A DNA stretch of 64,000 bases from Bacteroidota bacterium (GCA_006218065.1 VBWE01000003.1:1-64000); one strand, 5' to 3'. Counted from the stretch's first letter, positions 14,752 through 23,970 are shown. The notes: a model not told the origin generated them from the letters alone. Made by a program: numbers and translations.

Positions 14752-16881
14752 TCAGTCACTGTTCTTGTTTATATTAAATGACACATTATCGTTATCGAAG
14801 CTGCCTGTAAATTTCTGTACGATACGCAGGTACTTTTCGTGCAGTTCGGCGGATTGTTTTTTGCCGTTCACTTTCAGTTCTTTTTTCGACAGTTCGAACC
14901 GGTAGTTTTGCTTGTCGCTGATCAGCTTGTCGCGAAGCAGTTCGTCTTCCACCGCTTCCATCGTTTTATTGCTGCTTTCGCGGTGCTTCATGGCCTGTTC
15001 CCGTTCTTTCATCGCCTGCTCGCGGTATTTTTCGGCCTCCTTCCGTTGATCTTCGCGGAGTTTTTCGCGTTGTGCACGCTGCAGCTCACGTTCTTTTTCA
15101 AGTTCCGCTTCCAGCGCTTTGCGCAGCGAATCGATTTTCGGGTTTGACGTTTCACCCGGGTAGGTGTAACTGTACTCATAATCCAGGCCGGGTGCAGGAG
15201 TCGCGATACGGAAATCGAAACCGGGTGCAGGAGGAACGGCAGCGCGGCAGTCGGGTATAACATAAGCCAAACCTTCCAGGGCTTTCATCGCATCCATTTT
15301 TTCCAATCCTCTCAGGCCCTTCATTGCTTTCTCGATGTCTTTTTGGTCGAACGCATTTTTCTCATTCCATTCCTCGGCCCATTTTTCCCATTCTTTGCTG
15401 TAGTTTTCCCATTCTTTGCTGTAGTTTTCCCAATCGCGCGAATACGCATTCCAATCCGTTTCTGCACCGGGAACATCGGGCATTACGATAATGTTATCGC
15501 TCCAGGCTTCCGGGTCGTGTTTTTTTCCGTCGATCCAGATTTCCGTCACCTTTCCTTTTTTGTCGCGTTTGATTTTGATGTGACTGTTTGACGCGTCGTT
15601 TCCATCGATGATGATCGGAGAAGGTACACGCGGCATACTGAAAGAGTAATTGTACGCACCTGTTCCCGGGTAGCTGAAAATATACGGTGCGCGCGGTGTG
15701 GGCGGCGCCGGTGGTGCGGCCGGGTCTGCCGGGGCGGGAGGTGCGGGAGGTGCGGGCGGAGCGGGTGGGGCAGGAGGCGCCGGTGGTGTTTTCTTGGTTT
15801 TAACCGTATCGCCTTTCGGGATAATGGTGTCTTCCTGCGGAGCGTCTTTTTCCTGTTTTTCTTTTTTGTCTTTATAACCCTGGGCCATGCTCACGCTTGT
15901 AGAGACGATGATCAGGCCGAGCAGGAGCAACACCGATGCGCCTACGCGTTCGCGCAGGGTGGGCTGCTGCGAAGGACGGAACATGCGCCTGATGCGGCTG
16001 AGCAGGTTGCCTTTACCGGTAGCAGCCATGGCCAGTGCGGGTGTGGCCAGGCGTTGTTCTTCAAGTCCGGCAAGCGCTTTGGCGAGCGTGATTTTTTCAA
16101 CACCGAGACCGAATGCGAGTTCGTCGCAGCAGGCTTCGCGTTCATCGCGGATGGTTTTGTTCAGCCACCAGATTGCAGGATGGTAGAAGAAAATAATGTG
16201 CAGCAGTTCCTGCAAAAGATTCGCGATAAAATCGTGGCGGGCTACGTGTGCCAGTTCATGCGCCATGAGCGCTTCCAGTTGCTCTTTCGGCAAGCCGGCC
16301 GCACAACCGAGCGGGAGCAGGATCATCGGTTTGAAATAGCCGACGAGCATGGGTGTTTTTACCAGCGCGGATTCTGCGATTTTAACGGCACGGCTTACGC
16401 TGAGTTCGCGTTTCCAGTTATTGAGCTGCGCGTGGATATGCCAGGGCAGGCTTTTCTGTTCCGAATTCCGCAGGCGCTGCAGCAAAACCAGTCCGCCTGT
16501 AAAACGGAGCGCGAAGAATGCTGCGCCGGCCAGCCAAAGCAGGACCACGTAAGGGAGAAGCGAGCTCCACTGGAAACCGGCATCTGCGGCTGCGTAATTT
16601 CCGCCGTTGTTCATGATGATCACCAGCGGTGAAATTGCGGCGGTATTTATTTCTGCCGGCGGTTCGTATACTTTAATAAACGTGACCGCCGCGAGCAGCG
16701 GAACCAGCGCAAGTGCAACGAATGCTACGCGGTAGCGTGTCGCGGCGCTGAAATTTCGCAGGGCACGCAGGGCGCCCCAGGCCAGCAACGCGACAAGCGC
16801 GCCCTGCCAGAGTGAGTGGAGAATCGTCCAGCCCAGCGCGTCCATCCAGTGCGCGGGCAACAGTGAAACGGCCGTGTTCAT
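14752..16881 (-). CDS. M56-family (BlaR1/MecR1-like) membrane metallopeptidase
   Basis: 709 aa from the ATG at 16881, whose ATGA overlaps the BlaI stop. A longer open frame to 17367 only shadows blaI and is rejected. Four hydrophobic segments span the first ~320 residues. The zinc site is HELAH at 208-212 with a downstream REACCDELA glutamate region. In place of the penicillin-binding sensor of true BlaR1, the C-terminus has a long (A/P)PPAPP tract (~residues 365-395), Trp/Glu-rich repeats (SKEWENYSKEWE) and a charged coiled coil (~600-660). It should relay a signal by cleaving the partner repressor. The signal is unknown. Confidence 0.88.
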   Translation of the reverse strand: MNTAVSLLPAHWMDALGWTILHSLWQGALVALLAWGALRALRNFSAATRYRVAFVALALVPLLAAVTFIKVYEPPAEINTAAISPLVIIMNNGGNYAAADAGFQWSSLLPYVVLLWLAGAAFFALRFTGGLVLLQRLRNSEQKSLPWHIHAQLNNWKRELSVSRAVKIAESALVKTPMLVGYFKPMILLPLGCAAGLPKEQLEALMAHELAHVARHDFIANLLQELLHIIFFYHPAIWWLNKTIRDEREACCDELAFGLGVEKITLAKALAGLEEQRLATPALAMAATGKGNLLSRIRRMFRPSQQPTLRERVGASVLLLLGLIIVSTSVSMAQGYKDKKEKQEKDAPQEDTIIPKGDTVKTKKTPPAPPAPPAPPAPPAPPAPADPAAPPAPPTPRAPYIFSYPGTGAYNYSFSMPRVPSPIIIDGNDASNSHIKIKRDKKGKVTEIWIDGKKHDPEAWSDNIIVMPDVPGAETDWNAYSRDWENYSKEWENYSKEWEKWAEEWNEKNAFDQKDIEKAMKGLRGLEKMDAMKALEGLAYVIPDCRAAVPPAPGFDFRIATPAPGLDYEYSYTYPGETSNPKIDSLRKALEAELEKERELQRAQREKLREDQRKEAEKYREQAMKEREQAMKHRESSNKTMEAVEDELLRDKLISDKQNYRFELSKKELKVNGKKQSAELHEKYLRIVQKFTGSFDNDNVSFNINKNSD

Positions 16882-17276
16882 TTTTTGCCTCCTTCCATTT
16901 GTTTGATGAATGCTTTGATTTGTTCCAGTTCTTCTTTGGTGGTTTTCGAATGACCGAGCGCCTGTAATACGAGCGCCGCGGCATCTCCGCCATAGGCTGT
17001 TTCCAGAATCCGGTCGAGCATTTGTTTCTGCGTATCGTCGCGGCGGATGGCCGCTTTGTAAATATGGCTTCGCCCGTCTTCCTCGCGCTTCAGCAGTTTT
17101 TTCTCCGTCATGATCTGCATGATCTTGAGCGTTGTGGTGTAGCCCGTTTCTTTCTGCTCGTTCAGTTTGTCGTTTATAAAACGAACCGTGCTCGGACCGT
17201 TCTCCCAAAGCACCTGCAAAATCTCCAGTTCGGATTCCGTCGGTTTGATGTTTTCTTTCTTGCTCATAAATTTCAT
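16878..17276 (-). CDS. BlaI/MecI-family winged-helix repressor
   Basis: 132 aa, or 129 aa from the ATG at 17267. The winged helix runs from PTESELEILQVLWENGPSTVRFINDKL to GYTTTLKIMQIMTEKKLLKREEDGRSHIY, typical of BlaI/MecI/CopY. The C-terminal helices mediate dimerisation and contain the peptidase-sensitive region. The gene overlaps the M56 peptidase by 4 bp (ATGA), forming a two-gene sensor-repressor operon. Three dyads in front of it are the obvious autoregulatory operators. Confidence 0.92.
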   Translation of the reverse strand: MKFMSKKENIKPTESELEILQVLWENGPSTVRFINDKLNEQKETGYTTTLKIMQIMTEKKLLKREEDGRSHIYKAAIRRDDTQKQMLDRILETAYGGDAAALVLQALGHSKTTKEELEQIKAFIKQMEGGKK

Positions 17277-17277
17277 C

Positions 17278-17349
17278 TACGAATGATTTCGTATGCAAAC
17301 ATATACGAAGGATTTCGTAATGCCAAATTTTTCTACGAATAGTTTCGTA
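17278..17349 (-). promoter_or_regulatory. BlaI operator triplet and promoter
   Basis: Three perfect dyads TACGAA-N4-TTCGTA lie at 17278-17293, 17304-17319 and 17334-17349. On the minus strand a promoter is placed between them: TTTG at 17327-17324, a 20-bp spacer and TATGTTTG at 17303-17296. The middle operator fills the spacer, the downstream one covers the expected transcription start, and the upstream one sits just before the -33 box. Bound repressor would therefore block polymerase completely. The known BlaI/MecI sites are TACA/TGTA dyads, so the half-site differs. Confidence 0.8.
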
Positions 17350-17500
17350 TGTTGAGTTGAAGAACAAGCTGAAGTGCCTGTTATTATTGAGTTATTCAGG
17401 GAATAAAAAAAATGTTAAAAAGTACAGTATGGGTTTTGAGCAAGACAGTTTTTAGGTTTTTCTTCGTTTTAATGCCCCCGGTTCCCCGGTTTTAAATCTT

Positions 17501-17580
17501 GCCGCAGATTACGCAGATTAACGCAGATTTTCTGTTGGTTTCTATTTTACCAATTTGCGCAAATCTGCGTAATCTGCGGC
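17501..17580. repeat. inverted repeat of AATCTGCG words
   Basis: Left arm GCCGCAGATTACGCAGATT (17501-17519) is the exact complement of 17562-17580; the arms extend imperfectly inwards by another AACGCAGATTT word. It lies between the divergent blaI and tricorn genes. The word is shared with 9808-9832 and is known as a dispersed sequence in many bacteria. Confidence 0.8.
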
Positions 17581-17648
17581 TGGCAGGTCCCGCATACTTC
17601 CTTTTTAAGTCTATAAATTCTACTTTGCAGTACCATTCGCCTCTCAAC

Positions 17649-20600
17649 ATGAAAAAACTGCTTCTTTTCGCCTGCCTGGCCCTGCCGGGATATTTTTTTG
17701 CACAAACGGAAAAACCGCTCTGGCTGCGCTACCCGGCCATATCTCCTGACGGGAAACAAATTCTTTTTTCCTACAAAGGGGATATTTATAAAGTAGATGC
17801 TGCCGGGGGAACCGCGATTCCGCTTACGTTGAGCGAGGGTCACGATTTTATGCCCACCTGGTCGCCCGACGGAAAATGGGTCGCTTTTGCTTCCGACCGC
17901 AACGGGAATTACGATATCTATCTCGTACCGGCGCAGGGCGGAACAGCGAAGCGGCTCACCTGGTATTCGGCGCACGATTACCCGTATTGCTTTTCGCCAG
18001 ACGGAAATTCTGTTTATTACGGATCATCGCGGCTGAACAGCAGTAAAAGCGCACAGTTTCCCGCCGGCCGCATTCCGCAGCTTTATAAAGTGGATGTGAA
18101 AGGCGGAAAAGAAGAACAGGTTTTGTCCATCGCAGCCGAAGACCTCGAACTGGATAAAACCGGGACCAAATGGATTTACCACGATAAGAAAGGCGGCGAA
18201 GATCCTTTACGGAAGCACCAGACTTCTTCCGTCGCGCGCGATCTCTGGCTTTTCGATAAAAGCAGCGGCAAATACACGCAGCTCACCGATTTCGCCGGCG
18301 AGGATCGCAACCCGACCTGGTCGCCCGACGAAAAACAGATTTTCTATCTCAGCGAAAAAAGCGGCAGTTTCAACGTGTGGAAGATGAACGCGGAAAACAC
18401 GGCGGAGAAAACGCAGGTAACGCGTTTTGAAAAGAACCCCGTGCGCTCGCTGAGCGTTTCCACGAACGGTACGCTGTGTTTCGGTTACGACGGTGAAATC
18501 TATACGCAAAACGGAACGGCGGAACCGGTGAAGGTGAACATTACGATCATTTCCGATGAACGTTATGTGCCGGAAAAGAACGAAATTTTTACCGGCGGCG
18601 CGACGGAAATGGAAGTATCGCCGGGCGGAAAAGAAACCGTGTTCGTGGTACGCGGCGAAGTATTTGTGACTTCCGCCGAAGGCGGTGTAACGAAACGCAT
18701 CACCAGCACGCCCGGCCAGGAACGTTCCGTGAGTTTCAGTCCCGACGGGCGATCCATCCTGTATGCTGCGGAGCGGAATAATATCTGGGGACTTTATCAA
18801 ACCAGCCTTGCCCGTGCGGAAGAAAAACAGTTTTTCAATTCCACTGTGCTGAAAGAAGAAGTGATCCTGAGCAGCAATAAAGAATCGTTCCAGCCGCGCT
18901 ACTCGCCCGACGGAACCGAAGTCGCGTTCATCGAAGACCGCACGGCGATCAAAATCATCAACCTGAAAACAAAAGCCGTGCGGATGGTCGTGCCCGCGGA
19001 AAAAAATTATTCCTATTCCGACGGCGATCAGTGGTTCGACTGGTCGCCCGACGGGAAATATTTACTCGTGCAGTTCCTGGAGGACAATCACTGGCTCGGT
19101 GAAATCGGCCTGGTGGAAACCAGCGGAACGGGAAAACTTGTGAACCTTACCCAAAGCGGTTATGACAACGGCGGGGCGAAATGGATGATGAACGGGAAAA
19201 TGATGATCTGGTTCTCCAACCGCCACGGCATGAAAAATCACGGCAGCCACGGCTGGCAGTCCGACGTGTACGGCATGTTCTTCACGCGCGAAGCGCACGA
19301 TCGCTTCAAAATGAGCAAGGAAGATTTTGCACTTATAAAAGAGCAGGCCGATAAAGAAGCGGAGAAAAAGAAAAACGAAAACAAAGAAACTCCGGCAGCA
19401 AAAACCGAACCGGTAAAAATCGATTTCGACGGTCTCGAATTCCGGAAAGAAAGACTGACCATCCATTCGTCCAACCTGTCGGATGCGATTTTATCGAAAG
19501 ACGGCGAGCAGCTTTATTATCTCTGCAAATTCGATAAAGGTTACGATCTCTGGGTGAATAAAATGCGCGATCATGAAACGAAACTGCTGCTGAAACTCGA
19601 CGCAGGCTGGGCCGGTGCACTGCAATTAGATAAAGAAGGCAAAACGCTTTTCCTGCTTTCCGACGGAAACATCATCCGCATCAACCTCGACAAGAACGAG
19701 AAAAAAGAAGTGCCTTTCCGCGCGGAAATGCGCCTGAACCTCGCAGCCGAACGTGCTTATATGTACGAACATGCCTGGCGGCAGGCGCAGCATAAATTTT
19801 ACGTAACCGATATGCAGGGCGTGGACTGGAAATCATATAAAGATGTTTATGCGAAGTTCCTGCCGCACATTAACAACAACCGCGATTTTGCGGAACTGCT
19901 CAGCGAACTGCTCGGCGAACTGAACGCATCGCATACGGGAGGACGATTCAGTCCGCGCATGCAGAACCCGGATGAAACGGCCGCGCTCGGTGTTTTTTAC
20001 GATGACGGTTATAACGGTAACGGCGTGAAGATTGCGGAAGTGATGAATAAAGGTCCGCTGCAGCAGGCCGGCACCAAAATCAAAGCCGGTGTGGTTATCG
20101 AAAAGATAGACGGGGAAAACATAACGGCAGAGAATACGATTTACAAACTGCTGAACCGGAAGTCCGGCAAGCCGGCGCTGCTTTCGCTGCTCGATGAAAC
20201 CGGCAGGCGCTGGGAGGAAACTGTAAAACCCATTTCGCAGGGCGAACAGAATGAACTGCTTTACCAGCGCTGGGTGGCGATGATGCAGGAGCAAACCGAT
20301 AAATTATCGAAAGGAAGATTGGGCTACGTGCACGTGCGGGGCATGGACGACGCCGGTTTCCGCGCGGTGTATGAGCAGGCCATGGGCAAGTATCCCAACC
20401 GCGAAGCGCTGATCGTGGATACGCGGTTCAACGGTGGCGGCTGGCTGCACGACGATCTCGCCACTTTCCTGGCGGGGAAAAAATATATGGACTTTGTTCC
20501 GCGCGAACGCAAAATCGGCTCCGAGCCCGGATCGAAATGGAGCAAACCTTCCGTAGTCCTCATCTGCGAAGCGAATTATTCCGACGCACACATGTTCCCG

Positions 20601-20870
20601 TACACGTACAAAGCGCTCGGTATCGGGAAACTCATCGGCATGCCGGTTCCCGGAACAGGCACGGCCGTGTGGTGGGAAACGATGCAGGATCCCACGATGG
20701 TTTTCGGCATTCCGCAGGTGGGCGTGGTCGGTCCCGATGGAAAATACTTAGAGAACAACCAGCTCGAGCCGGATATCAAAGTGATGAACGAACCTGCTGT
20801 GATTCAAACCGGCCGTGACCAGCAATTGGAAAAGGCGGTGGAGGAGTTGTTGCGGGAGTTGGGGAAATAG
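17649..20870 (+). CDS. tricorn-like S41 protease with TolB-type beta-propeller
   Basis: 1073 aa from the ATG at 17649, which gives a signal peptide (ACLALPGYFFAQ). Fifty upstream codons cross the 17501-17580 palindrome and are excluded. WD40-like PD40 blades (WLRYPAISPDGKQILFSYKGD, PTWSPDGKWVAFASDRNGNYD) build a propeller over the first ~600 residues. A helical linker, a PDZ-like domain (~815-900) and a C-terminal S41 domain follow. The nucleophile is S978 in ANYSDAHMFPY, with VDTRFNGGG upstream. Tricorn homologues degrade peptides; with a signal peptide this one is likely periplasmic. The gene stands alone. Confidence 0.9.
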   Translation: MKKLLLFACLALPGYFFAQTEKPLWLRYPAISPDGKQILFSYKGDIYKVDAAGGTAIPLTLSEGHDFMPTWSPDGKWVAFASDRNGNYDIYLVPAQGGTAKRLTWYSAHDYPYCFSPDGNSVYYGSSRLNSSKSAQFPAGRIPQLYKVDVKGGKEEQVLSIAAEDLELDKTGTKWIYHDKKGGEDPLRKHQTSSVARDLWLFDKSSGKYTQLTDFAGEDRNPTWSPDEKQIFYLSEKSGSFNVWKMNAENTAEKTQVTRFEKNPVRSLSVSTNGTLCFGYDGEIYTQNGTAEPVKVNITIISDERYVPEKNEIFTGGATEMEVSPGGKETVFVVRGEVFVTSAEGGVTKRITSTPGQERSVSFSPDGRSILYAAERNNIWGLYQTSLARAEEKQFFNSTVLKEEVILSSNKESFQPRYSPDGTEVAFIEDRTAIKIINLKTKAVRMVVPAEKNYSYSDGDQWFDWSPDGKYLLVQFLEDNHWLGEIGLVETSGTGKLVNLTQSGYDNGGAKWMMNGKMMIWFSNRHGMKNHGSHGWQSDVYGMFFTREAHDRFKMSKEDFALIKEQADKEAEKKKNENKETPAAKTEPVKIDFDGLEFRKERLTIHSSNLSDAILSKDGEQLYYLCKFDKGYDLWVNKMRDHETKLLLKLDAGWAGALQLDKEGKTLFLLSDGNIIRINLDKNEKKEVPFRAEMRLNLAAERAYMYEHAWRQAQHKFYVTDMQGVDWKSYKDVYAKFLPHINNNRDFAELLSELLGELNASHTGGRFSPRMQNPDETAALGVFYDDGYNGNGVKIAEVMNKGPLQQAGTKIKAGVVIEKIDGENITAENTIYKLLNRKSGKPALLSLLDETGRRWEETVKPISQGEQNELLYQRWVAMMQEQTDKLSKGRLGYVHVRGMDDAGFRAVYEQAMGKYPNREALIVDTRFNGGGWLHDDLATFLAGKKYMDFVPRERKIGSEPGSKWSKPSVVLICEANYSDAHMFPYTYKALGIGKLIGMPVPGTGTAVWWETMQDPTMVFGIPQVGVVGPDGKYLENNQLEPDIKVMNEPAVIQTGRDQQLEKAVEELLRELGK

Positions 20871-20887
20871 GGAAAAGGAACTTCCGG

Positions 20888-20996
20888 AAATCAAGACTTG
20901 TGGAAAGGTGACTCGTGGAAAGGAGACTTCGCTAGTCGACGACTCAGTCGTCGACTAGCAGAGACTGCTTAAACCGTCTTTGTTTAAAGAGGCATT
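20888..20996. repeat. AGACT-word element with TCGACGACT dyad, copy 1
   Basis: A core dyad GCTAGTCGACGACT-C-AGTCGTCGACTAGC (20931-20959) is flanked on the left by tandem ~15-bp units (GACTTGTGGAAAGGT, GACTCGTGGAAAGGA) and on the right by AGAGACTGCTTAAACCGTCT. The same dyad with its own set of tandem units is at 48550-48715. Confidence 0.75.
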
Positions 20997-21219
20997 TTTA
21001 CGCAGTTCCATTCGCGGCAGGGATTGAGCGGATAGCCCGCAGTCCGCCGGAGCGTGTTATTCTTTCCCTGGTTTGGATAACCTGCTGCGCGCAGGCGGAG
21101 AGGACTATGAGCGAAAGCCCGGTGCACGTCCCGGAGGGCGGGCAGCCGCCAAAAAAATTCCTTAACTTCGTCCTTCACAGTCATTAAGGAGGAATCAATC
21201 TTTTATTATCATTTAAGCG
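20997..21219. other. GC-rich intergenic region with possible structured RNA
   Basis: Between the AGACT element and the E1 gene there is no supported ORF. The stretch contains GCAGGGATTGAGCGGATAGC and GAGCGAAAGCCCGGTGC, plus GC-rich complementary segments (CGTCCCGGAGGGCG and GGGCGGGCAGCCGCC). Words like GGGATTGAGCGGATAGCCC recur in Bacteroidota intergenic regions in my recollection, but I cannot assign an RNA family. A TAACTTCG box at 21162-21169 may be the -7 element of the E1 gene. Confidence 0.3.
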
Positions 21220-23313
21220 ATGTCGGAAACCGTGTCGGATTCACGCAATAAGATTTCGTTCGGCCAGGTACCTGTTTCGGCTGCACTCAAGGCATTCGAG
21301 CTGATGTGTACGGCGAAAGCCATGTCGGAACTGTACGAAGCGAACAAGGAAATTACCGCCAAATACGTGCATGCTACTTCGCGCGGGCATGAAGCTATTC
21401 AACTGGCGCTGGGCCTGCAGCTCAAGGCGCAGGATTTTCTTTCGGCCTATTACCGCGACGACAGTATTTTGCTCGGTATCGGCATAGAGCCTTACGAACT
21501 GATGCTGCAACTGCTGGCCAAGCGCGATGACCCGTTTTCCGGCGGACGTACATATTACAGTCACCCGGCCCTGCGCCGCGACGATATGCCGAAAATCCCG
21601 ATGCAGAGTTCCGCTACCGGTATGCAGGCTATCCCGAGTACCGGCGTAGCCATGGGAATGAAATATCTTGAAGAACAAAAGCTCGCTGCAGATTACGGCG
21701 ACGACAAACCTTTTATGGCCTGCTCGCTCGGCGACGCCTGCATTACCGAAGGCGAAGTGTCGGAAGCGTTCCAGATGGCCGTGCTGCGTAAGCTGCCGAT
21801 CCTGTACCTCGTGCAGGATAACGAATGGGATATTTCGGCCAGCGCGAAAGAGATCCGCGCGCAGGACGCTACCGAATACGCGAAAGGATTCAAAGGACTG
21901 GAAACGCGCACAATCGACGGAACCGATTTTTTCAAATCATACGATACGCTTCGCGAAGTGATCGGCATTATCCGTAAAGAGCGCCGGCCTTTCCTCGTGC
22001 ACGCGAAAGTGCCGCTGCTGAATCACCATACCAGCGGCGTGCGTAAAGAATGGTACCGCGACGACCTGGAAGCCGCCGCGAAACGCGATCCGTACCCGCG
22101 CCTGCGCAACCAGCTCATCATGGCCGGCATCGATACGAAGGACCTGGACGAAATGGAAGCGCGCGCGAAGCAGCGTGTGCAGGATGATTATACCCGCGCG
22201 CTGGCTTCGGAAGATCCGCGCCCGCCGGATTTGTTTGATCATGCTTTTGCCCCGACGCCGGTAACCGAAGAAAAAGGAATCCGCGAACCGAAAGGAAAAG
22301 AAAAAACAGTGATGGTGGACTGCGCGCTTTTTGCCGTGCAGGAAATTTTAGCCAAACACCCGGAAGCCTTGCTGTACGGGCAGGACGTGGGTGCGCGCCT
22401 CGGCGGTGTATTCCGCGAAGCCGCTACGCTGGCCCAGAAATTCGGAGATAACCGTGTTTTTAATACACCCATCCAGGAAGCATTTATCATCGGCAGTACG
22501 GTGGGCATGTCGGCTGTGGGCTGCCGCCCGATCGTGGAAGTGCAGTTCGCCGATTATATCTGGCCGGGACTGAACCAGCTGTTTACCGAAGTGAGCCGTT
22601 CGAATTACCTGTCGAACGGAAAATGGCCGGTGAGCTGCGTGATCCGTGTGCCGATCGGCGCGTACGGCAGCGGCGGACCGTATCATTCTTCGAGCGTGGA
22701 ATCGGTATTGTGTAATATCCGGGGTATCAAGATCGCGTATCCTTCTACGGGCGCGGATCTGAAAGGCCTGATGAAAGCGGCGTATTACGATCCGAACCCG
22801 GTGGTGATGCTCGAACATAAAGGTTTGTACTGGTCGAAGATCAAAGGCACGGAAGATGCGAAATCCATCGAGCCCGATGAAGATTACGTGATTCCTTTCG
22901 GCAAAGCGCGGATGGTGCAGGAATGTGAAACTGCTGCGGATAAAACCACGATCACCGTGATCACGTACGGCATGGGCGTTTACTGGGCGAAAAATGCCGC
23001 CAAAAATTTCCCGGGACGTATCGAGATCGTCGACCTGCGTACGCTGGTTCCGCTCGACGAAGAAACCGTTTTCGCTTCCGTGCGCAAGCACAGCCGCTGC
23101 CTGGTAGTAACCGAAGAACCCGCCAACAACGGTTTTGCACAGGCGCTCAGCGGACGTATCCAGCGCGCCTGTTTCGAATCGCTCGACGCGCCGGTGGAAC
23201 TGATCGGCGCAGAAGACATGCCGGCGATCCCGCTCAACTCCACGCTGGAACTCACCATGCTGCCTTCGGCGGAAAAAGTGGCGGCGGTCATGGAAAAATT
23301 ACTAACCTATTAA
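21220..23313 (+). CDS. branched-chain 2-oxoacid dehydrogenase E1, fused alpha and beta subunits
   Basis: 697 aa. The N-terminal half (~1-350) is the E1 alpha part with the thiamine-diphosphate/Mg site GDA (171-173)...QDNEWDIS. The C-terminal half (~365-697) is the E1 beta part, with YGQDVGARLGGVFREA, a Q-E-A-F catalytic segment and the transketolase C-terminal domain (DLRTLVPLDEETVFASVRKH). The alpha-beta fusion is common in Bacteroidota and differs from the two-gene form in Proteobacteria. It decarboxylates 2-oxoisovalerate or related acids to feed acyl groups to E2 lipoate. E2 and E3 are not in the window. Pyruvate as substrate cannot be excluded. Confidence 0.9.
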   Translation: MSETVSDSRNKISFGQVPVSAALKAFELMCTAKAMSELYEANKEITAKYVHATSRGHEAIQLALGLQLKAQDFLSAYYRDDSILLGIGIEPYELMLQLLAKRDDPFSGGRTYYSHPALRRDDMPKIPMQSSATGMQAIPSTGVAMGMKYLEEQKLAADYGDDKPFMACSLGDACITEGEVSEAFQMAVLRKLPILYLVQDNEWDISASAKEIRAQDATEYAKGFKGLETRTIDGTDFFKSYDTLREVIGIIRKERRPFLVHAKVPLLNHHTSGVRKEWYRDDLEAAAKRDPYPRLRNQLIMAGIDTKDLDEMEARAKQRVQDDYTRALASEDPRPPDLFDHAFAPTPVTEEKGIREPKGKEKTVMVDCALFAVQEILAKHPEALLYGQDVGARLGGVFREAATLAQKFGDNRVFNTPIQEAFIIGSTVGMSAVGCRPIVEVQFADYIWPGLNQLFTEVSRSNYLSNGKWPVSCVIRVPIGAYGSGGPYHSSSVESVLCNIRGIKIAYPSTGADLKGLMKAAYYDPNPVVMLEHKGLYWSKIKGTEDAKSIEPDEDYVIPFGKARMVQECETAADKTTITVITYGMGVYWAKNAAKNFPGRIEIVDLRTLVPLDEETVFASVRKHSRCLVVTEEPANNGFAQALSGRIQRACFESLDAPVELIGAEDMPAIPLNSTLELTMLPSAEKVAAVMEKLLTY

Positions 23314-23320
23314 TAATTGC

Positions 23321-23389
23321 GAATGCCGAATGTAGAATGCCGAATGAAATTCCTATGAATTCGGCATTCTACATTCGCAATTCGGCATT
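23321..23389. repeat. inverted repeat of GAATGCCGAAT words
   Basis: GAATGCCGAATGTAGAATGC (from 23321) is mirrored by ATTCGGCATTCTACATTCG (23359-23377) and a further copy to 23389. The arms contain two word copies each, so several registers of pairing are possible. It fills the gap between the E1 and TlpA-like genes. Confidence 0.8.
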
Positions 23390-23395
23390 TGATTC

Positions 23396-23893
23396 ATGAG
23401 TAAAACCCGCCTTGTACAGATCGTCCTCCTTATCGCGGGTATAGCCATTGCGGTGAACCTCTATTTCAAGTATCGCGTTGCGCCGGACATCGCGTTTCCC
23501 ACGCTGAAACTGAAAACGATGGATGGGGCGGAGGTGAAAATTTCCGATTACAGAGGCAAAGTTATTTTCCTGAATTTCTGGGCTACCTGGTGCGGCGATT
23601 GTATCCGGGAAATGCCGTCGATCATCAAAGCGCAGGAACAGTTGAAGAACGATTCAATTGTTTTTCTTTTTGTTTCGGATGAAACGGCGGAGAAAGTAAA
23701 AGCATTCGATGAACGGAAAGGGTATGGATTGAACTACCTGCTCAGCGCGCAAACGATGCATGAACTGGAGATCAATGCGATTCCTACTACGTATCTCATC
23801 GGCAAAGACGGGAAAGTGAAGTTTACCAAAGTCGGCCGCGATGAATGGGATTCACCGGATATGATCGGGCGGATAAGAGGTTATTGTAAATAA
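23396..23893 (+). CDS. TlpA/ResA-like membrane-anchored thioredoxin
   Basis: 165 aa. One N-terminal membrane anchor (residues ~6-24) is followed by a thioredoxin fold with the active site WCGDC (C66, C69) in FLNFWATWCGDCIREMPS and the cis-Pro region INAIPTTYLIGKDG. The GD dipeptide between the cysteines differs from the usual EP/PP/GP. It is expected to reduce periplasmic disulfides, for example in cytochrome or cell-surface protein maturation. It starts 7 bp after the GAATGCC palindrome. Confidence 0.88.
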   Translation: MSKTRLVQIVLLIAGIAIAVNLYFKYRVAPDIAFPTLKLKTMDGAEVKISDYRGKVIFLNFWATWCGDCIREMPSIIKAQEQLKNDSIVFLFVSDETAEKVKAFDERKGYGLNYLLSAQTMHELEINAIPTTYLIGKDGKVKFTKVGRDEWDSPDMIGRIRGYCK

Positions 23894-23970
23894 GCCGGGA
23901 CGCTCCGGGTTACAGAAATATGTGAAACCGCTTTATATTTAACCGTGCGGTCAATTCCGCCGATCCTTTT

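Noticed and set aside
16882-17367. N-terminal extension of the M56 peptidase frame to 871 aa
   Set aside because: The extra 162 codons overlap blaI in another frame and the operators, are charged and low in secondary-structure features, and skip the proper ATGA-coupled start at 16881.
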